From Gemmatimonadota bacterium (GTDB lineage Bacteria > Gemmatimonadota > Gemmatimonadetes > Gemmatimonadales > GWC2-71-9), in assembly GCA_003221985.1 (NCBI GenBank), contig QHUQ01000010.1, positions 1-8,933 of the forward strand: DNA of 8,933 bases. Direction: 5' to 3'. The notes beneath the pieces were generated by a model. It had not been told where the DNA came from. It did not search any database and worked only from the letters and a program-made list of their open reading frames with translations. Shown here one piece after another: positions 6,186 through 8,933 of this stretch. Every line of letters begins with the position of its first letter. Position 1 is the stretch's first letter. Made by a program: the position numbers and the translations under genes.

Positions 6186-8933
6186 ATGCTGGAGCTCAGG
6201 ACGTTCGGCGGATTATCGGTGCAGCAGCAGGACGGCGCTCCTGTTGCCGGGGCTGGCGCGCAGCGGAAGACTCTCGCCCTGCTCGCGCTGCTTGCCGTGC
6301 ACCCGCGCGGGCTGAGCCGCGACAAGATCGCCGCCTACCTCTGGCCTGACAGCGACACCAAACACAGCCGCGGCTTGCTCAAGCAAGCCTGCTACGCCCT
6401 ACGCCACGATCTCCAAGCAGACCGCCTCTTCCTCGGCGCGAGCGAGTTGCGACTGAACCCGGCCTTCGTCACGAGCGACGTCCAGACGTTTGAGGACGCG
6501 ATGCATGCGGGCGACCTGACGAAAGCCGCCAATCTCTACGCCGGTGCTTTCTTGGACGGGTTCTATCTCCGCGAAGCGACGGAATTCGAGGGTTGGGTCG
6601 AGCTTGAGCGGGGCCGGCTGGCGAAAGAGGTGTGCGACGTGTTCGCGCAGCTGGCCACACGCTCCGCGGCTGCGGGGGATCACCAGGCAGCGCAGCGGTG
6701 GTGGCGCAGGCTCGCTGCGCTCGAGCCGTTGAGCTCCCGGGCGGCACTCGGACTGATGACGGCTCTGGCCGAGCGCGGCGAAATCCCCGAAGCGCTGCGC
6801 CACGGCAAAGCCTACGAGGCGCTCGTGCGCGAGGAACTTGGCGCGCCACCGGAACCCGCCGTCGCAGCTGTGTTGAATCGGTTGCAACACGAGCCTGCGG
6901 CAGCGGAGGGTGTGAGCGGCGATGACCTCCGTCTGGCCGTCACGTCGGGCGGGCGCCGGCGCACCGTCGGCTACGAGAAACAGCGGGCGTCGTTGCGTGA
7001 AGGATTCCGCGCTGCCGTCGCCGGGCGCGGTCTGATGATGTGCATCGCCGGCGAGCCGGGCAGCGGCAAGACGACCCTGATCGAAGACCTGTTGGGCGAG
7101 GTCGTCGCGAGTGGACGGATTTCGCACGTCACCCGCGGTCGCTGCTCGGAGCGCCTGGCGGGAAGCGGCGCCTATCTACCGCTGCTCGATGCACTCGAGA
7201 GTTTGCTGCGGGCGGATGCTCGGGGCGCCATCGCACATCTGATGCAACAGCACGCCCCGAATTGGTATGCCCAGGTGGCGCCGGCATTGCAAACCGACGC
7301 GCAGGGGAAGGCCCCTCAGGTGCAAGCGGCCTCCCAGGAGCGTCTCAAGCGAGAGCTCAACGCATTTTTCCGGGAAGTCTGCCGGCTGCGGCCGCTCGTC
7401 GTTTTCCTCGACGACGTTCACTGGGTCGACGCGTCCACTGTCGACATTTTGAGCTACGTCGCGAATCAGATGAACACGGCGCAGATGCTGATCCTCGCGA
7501 CGTACCGGCCGTCGGAGCTGCAGCTCACAAAGCATCCGTTTGGCGCCCTGAAGCTCCACTTACAAGGCGAAGGAGTGTGTCAGGAGCTGAAGCTCGAGTT
7601 GCTGACGCCAGAGGATGTCGCGGAGTTTCTGGAGCTCGAGTTTCCCCACCACCACTTCCCGTCCAGGTTCGCGCGGTTCATGCACGCAAAAACCGAAGGC
7701 AGTCCGCTGTTCATGGTGGACCTGGTGCGCTATCTGCGCGCGAAGCAGGTCATCGTGCCGGACAATGGCGGGTGGAAGTTGGCGGGGTCGCTGCCGGACT
7801 TGGAGCGCGAGCTGCCCGAATCCGCGCGCAGCATGATCGAACGGAAAATCGAGCAGCTCAACGAGAATGACCGGCAACTGCTGATGGCAGCGGGCGTCCA
7901 AGGCTACGAGTTCGATACTCCGATCGTCACACAGGTTCTCAAGACTGACGCGGGGCGGATCGAGGAGCGGCTCGATACGCTGGACCGCGTCCACGGACTC
8001 GTCCGGCCGCTCCGTGAGTTGACCCTTCCGGATGGCACGCCGGCGGTGCGCTATCGTTTCGTTCATGCGTTGTACCAGAATGCGTTGTACGCGCGGCTCG
8101 CGCCGACCCGCCGAGCGACGCTGAGCCGCGACGTCGCCGAGGCGTTGCTCGCGCATTATGGCGACCGCAGTGCGGAGGTGGCGGCGGAGCTCGCGCTATT
8201 GCTCGAGGCGGCCAGGGACATGCCCCGCGCCGTCGAATACTTCGCGATCGCCGCAGAGCGTGCCGCCCAAGTGTTCGCGCACGGTGAAGCGGTCACGCTC
8301 GCCCAACGCGGTCTCGGATTGCTGCAGAATTTGCCGGAAACACCGGAGCGCGCGGGCCGGGAGCTTGGGCTTCAGCTCCGACTCGGGTACTCACTGATGT
8401 TCTCCCGAGGCTACACACTTCCGGAGTCCGGCGCGGCGATGACGCGCGCGCGGGAGATCTGCCAGCTGCTGGGCGACTCGGTCCAGATTTTTGCCGCGGT
8501 GTTCGGCGTCTGGGCGTACTACCTCGTCAGCGCGGAGATGCGCGCGGCGCGGGAGGTAGCGGAGGATCTCGTCCGGATGAGCGAGGGCGTTCGGGATCCG
8601 CTGCTCGTCTGTGGTGCCCATACGGCGATGGGCTCGAGCCTCCACCACACGGCCGAGCTGGCACGTTCGTCGGCGCACTTCGAGCGGGCGATGGCGGCGC
8701 ACGATCCGCGGCAGCAGGCCACCTACGTTGCGTTGTACAAGCAGTACCTCCCGGTCTATGCCCACGGCGAGTGGCTGCGGGTGTTGTGGTTGCTGGGGTA
8801 TCCCGATCGCGCCCTGCGCAGCCTCCAGGATTCGTTCGCGCTGGCCAGGGCCACAACCGATCCCACCGAATTGAAGTGGCCTCTGATCTTCGGCGCGTTG
8901 TTGCATCAACACCGGCGCGAAGCGGAACGCTGC
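6186..8933 (+). CDS. SARP/AfsR-like regulator: winged helix, BTAD, AAA ATPase, TPR (3' end beyond the right edge)
   Basis: 916 codons are visible with no stop. Residues 1-90 form an OmpR-type winged helix (LRTFGGLSV, GLSRDKIAAYLWPDSD, LLKQACYALRHDL). Residues 97-235 form a bacterial transcriptional activator domain (BTAD), with DVQTFEDAMHAGDL, LYAGAFLDGFYL, EFEGWVELER and a closing VREELGAPPEPAV. From about 262 comes a STAND/AAA-type ATPase: Walker A GEPGSGKT at 289-296, Walker B LVVFLDD at 404-410 followed by VHW, then ILATYRPSE. From about 620 (RYRFVHALYQNALYARL) to the edge are MalT-like TPR helices. Such proteins are cytoplasmic, ATP-dependent transcription factors in which the TPR part is thought to sense a ligand or partner. 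Relatives usually have 1000-1100 residues, so the last 100-200 are probably missing. The start is ATG 6186 with a weak GGGG upstream. Divergence from the lipoprotein operon suggests local control; its signal is unknown. Confidence 0.9.
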   Translation, partial: MLELRTFGGLSVQQQDGAPVAGAGAQRKTLALLALLAVHPRGLSRDKIAAYLWPDSDTKHSRGLLKQACYALRHDLQADRLFLGASELRLNPAFVTSDVQTFEDAMHAGDLTKAANLYAGAFLDGFYLREATEFEGWVELERGRLAKEVCDVFAQLATRSAAAGDHQAAQRWWRRLAALEPLSSRAALGLMTALAERGEIPEALRHGKAYEALVREELGAPPEPAVAAVLNRLQHEPAAAEGVSGDDLRLAVTSGGRRRTVGYEKQRASLREGFRAAVAGRGLMMCIAGEPGSGKTTLIEDLLGEVVASGRISHVTRGRCSERLAGSGAYLPLLDALESLLRADARGAIAHLMQQHAPNWYAQVAPALQTDAQGKAPQVQAASQERLKRELNAFFREVCRLRPLVVFLDDVHWVDASTVDILSYVANQMNTAQMLILATYRPSELQLTKHPFGALKLHLQGEGVCQELKLELLTPEDVAEFLELEFPHHHFPSRFARFMHAKTEGSPLFMVDLVRYLRAKQVIVPDNGGWKLAGSLPDLERELPESARSMIERKIEQLNENDRQLLMAAGVQGYEFDTPIVTQVLKTDAGRIEERLDTLDRVHGLVRPLRELTLPDGTPAVRYRFVHALYQNALYARLAPTRRATLSRDVAEALLAHYGDRSAEVAAELALLLEAARDMPRAVEYFAIAAERAAQVFAHGEAVTLAQRGLGLLQNLPETPERAGRELGLQLRLGYSLMFSRGYTLPESGAAMTRAREICQLLGDSVQIFAAVFGVWAYYLVSAEMRAAREVAEDLVRMSEGVRDPLLVCGAHTAMGSSLHHTAELARSSAHFERAMAAHDPRQQATYVALYKQYLPVYAHGEWLRVLWLLGYPDRALRSLQDSFALARATTDPTELKWPLIFGALLHQHRREAERC

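Noticed and set aside
6399..8156. Minus-strand frames of 242 and 198 codons and a plus-strand frame 7040-7870 inside the regulator
   Set aside because: The regulator frame is continuous with BTAD, Walker A and B and TPR features across the whole region; the others lack motifs and starts.

Overview
The window is GC-rich bacterial chromosome, densely coding, with no tRNA, rRNA, CRISPR array or insertion sequence that I can recognise. Two things suggest a Gemmatimonadota-like soil or environmental bacterium: the large regulator at the right end (winged helix + BTAD + AAA ATPase + TPR) and the many short Cys-anchored lipoproteins with no obvious family. This assignment is an inference from gene style, not proof. 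No gene-free stretch is longer than about 105 bases.

Left part (1-2177, minus strand): a replication unit. A near-consensus promoter (TTGACA, 17 bp, TATTTT) lies only a few bases before the GTG start of a DUF721/DciA-type gene. That gene is followed after 7 bp by gyrB, which runs off the left edge after 603 codons. DciA is the presumed DnaB helicase loader and GyrB is the gyrase ATPase subunit, so both serve chromosome replication and topology.

Middle part (2199-4277): on the minus strand, a complete enoyl-CoA hydratase (crotonase) whose 3' end overlaps a small lipoprotein frame that has no ATG, GTG or TTG at its proper beginning. Divergent from the hydratase, on the plus strand, is mtnA (methylthioribose-1-phosphate isomerase, methionine salvage). 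The mtnA N-terminus and body are in different frames, and about 50 expected residues including the VRGAPAIG region are missing, so it is a decayed gene or an assembly error. The 83-bp divergent intergenic region holds an imperfect dyad and a hairpin around the mtnA ribosome binding site.

Right part (4301-8933): three tandem minus-strand lipoprotein genes (5535-6083, 5013-5498, 4301-4996) appear to form one operon. It is divergent from a very large plus-strand SARP/AfsR-like regulator that is open to the right edge (916 codons visible). The 102-bp gap between them carries three direct repeats at an exact 11-bp period, the arrangement known for SARP binding sites. The repeats end 9 bp upstream of a possible -10 element for the lipoprotein operon. 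The simplest reading is that the regulator controls the adjacent lipoprotein operon. The function of these lipoproteins is unknown, and two of them share a nearly identical signal-peptide-coding segment joined to unrelated mature parts. This regulator-lipoprotein pair is the best candidate in the window for an undescribed system.
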